64,000 nt of DNA from Chrysomallon squamiferum (taxonomy: Eukaryota > Mollusca > Gastropoda > Neomphalida > Peltospiridae), in assembly GCA_012295275.1 (NCBI GenBank), contig CM022671.1:14437956-14501955 (forward strand), written 5' to 3'. Below, piece after piece: positions 63,289 to 64,000 of this stretch. The notes under the pieces are model-generated. The model was not told the DNA's origin. It saw only the letters and a program-made list of their open reading frames with translations, and searched no databases. Both the position numbers and the translations under genes were made by a program. Each line of letters starts with the position of its first letter. Within the stretch, counting starts at the first letter, position 1.

Positions 63289-64000
63289 TAGCTCTAGTTT
63301 GGTGTGTTTAATACTACATTACTGCTCTAGTTTGGTCTGTTTAATACTACATTACTGCTCTAGTTTGGTGTGTTTAATACTACATTACTGCTCTAGTTTG
63401 GTGTGTTTAATAGTACATTACTGCTCTAGTTTGGTCTGTTCAATTCTAGATTACTGCTCGAGTTTGGTCTGTTCAATACTACATTACTGCTCTAGTTTGG
63501 TCTGTTCAATACTACATTACTGCTCTAGTTTGGTTTGTTTAATACTACATTACTGCTCGAGTTTGGTCTGTTTAACACTACATTACTGCTCTAGTTTGGT
63601 CTGTTTAATACTACATTACTGCTCTAGTTTGGTCTGTTTAATACTACATTACTGCTCTAGTTTGGTCTGTTCAATACTACATTACTGCTCTAGTTTGGTT
63701 TGTTTAATACTACATTACTGCTCGAGTTTGGTTTGTTCAATACTACATTACTGCTCTAGTTTGGTCTGTTTAATATTACATTACTGCTCTAGTTTGGTCT
63801 GTTCAATACTACATTACTGCTCTAGTTTGGTCTGTTCAATACTACATTACTGCTCTAGTTTGGTTTGTTTAATATTACATTACTGCTCTAGTTTGGTCTG
63901 TTCAATACTACATTACTGCTCTAGTTTGGTCTGTTTAATACTACATTACTGCTCTGGTTTGGTGTGTTTAATACTACATTACTGCTCTGGTTTGGTGTGT
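63289..64000. repeat. 33-bp minisatellite, at least 21 copies
   Basis: The unit is GCTCTAGTTTGGTSTGTTTA followed by ATACTACATTACT, 33 bp long and repeated without interruption to the window edge. Variants include CTCGAG for CTCTAG, GTTCAAT for GTTTAAT, and CTCTGG in the last copies. The array continues beyond the window. Confidence 0.95.

Overview
The window is nuclear DNA from an animal, probably an invertebrate. It is AT-rich and full of microsatellites, and it carries intron-rich genes with canonical GT/AG splice sites whose closest relatives are standard metazoan proteins. A lophotrochozoan or mollusc source would fit, but nothing here proves it. No bacterial-type gene, tRNA, rRNA or CRISPR array was seen.

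Layout, left to right. (1) 139-13817, plus strand: the 3' two-thirds of ERCC6L (PICH), from helicase motif VI to the C-terminal TPR. Its first intron (329-7146) holds at least a dozen microRNA-precursor-like hairpins. (2) 15444-24051, plus: complete GLE1 (mRNA export factor) in 13 exons, with the exon 12 donor region tandemly copied five times. (3) 25385-34200: a satellite array of about 1.45-kb units. (4) 34230-35330: a fragment of a non-LTR retrotransposon (reverse transcriptase tail plus RNase H). (5) 36380-39128, minus: a decayed intronless coding region that looks transposon-derived. (6) 39774-47106, plus: a second, shortened ERCC6L-like gene. Its ATPase motifs I, II and III are replaced and lobe 2 is missing, yet its reading frame is intact across ten exons. 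(7) 49077-51960, minus: YDJC carbohydrate deacetylase, complete. (8) 52527-54332, plus: BCAS2 (splicing factor SPF27), complete, divergent from YDJC. (9) 56383-59400, plus: an unrecognised basic, Ser/Lys-rich three-exon gene behind two CRE palindromes. (10) 59401-64000: no confident gene, ending in a 33-bp minisatellite that runs off the window.

A large duplication explains much of the middle. Introns, exons and 3' flank of ERCC6L, and the sequence downstream of GLE1 (24.3-25.4 kb), recur in order at about 42.6-48.5 kb, but GLE1 itself is absent from the second copy. The satellite array begins where the first copy ends. Several of the hairpins were duplicated with the ERCC6L intron, and one of them carries paired compensatory substitutions, which supports selection on RNA structure.

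The most unusual items are the hairpin cluster and the ATPase-dead ERCC6L paralog beside its active parent. Both can be tested with small-RNA and mRNA sequencing.
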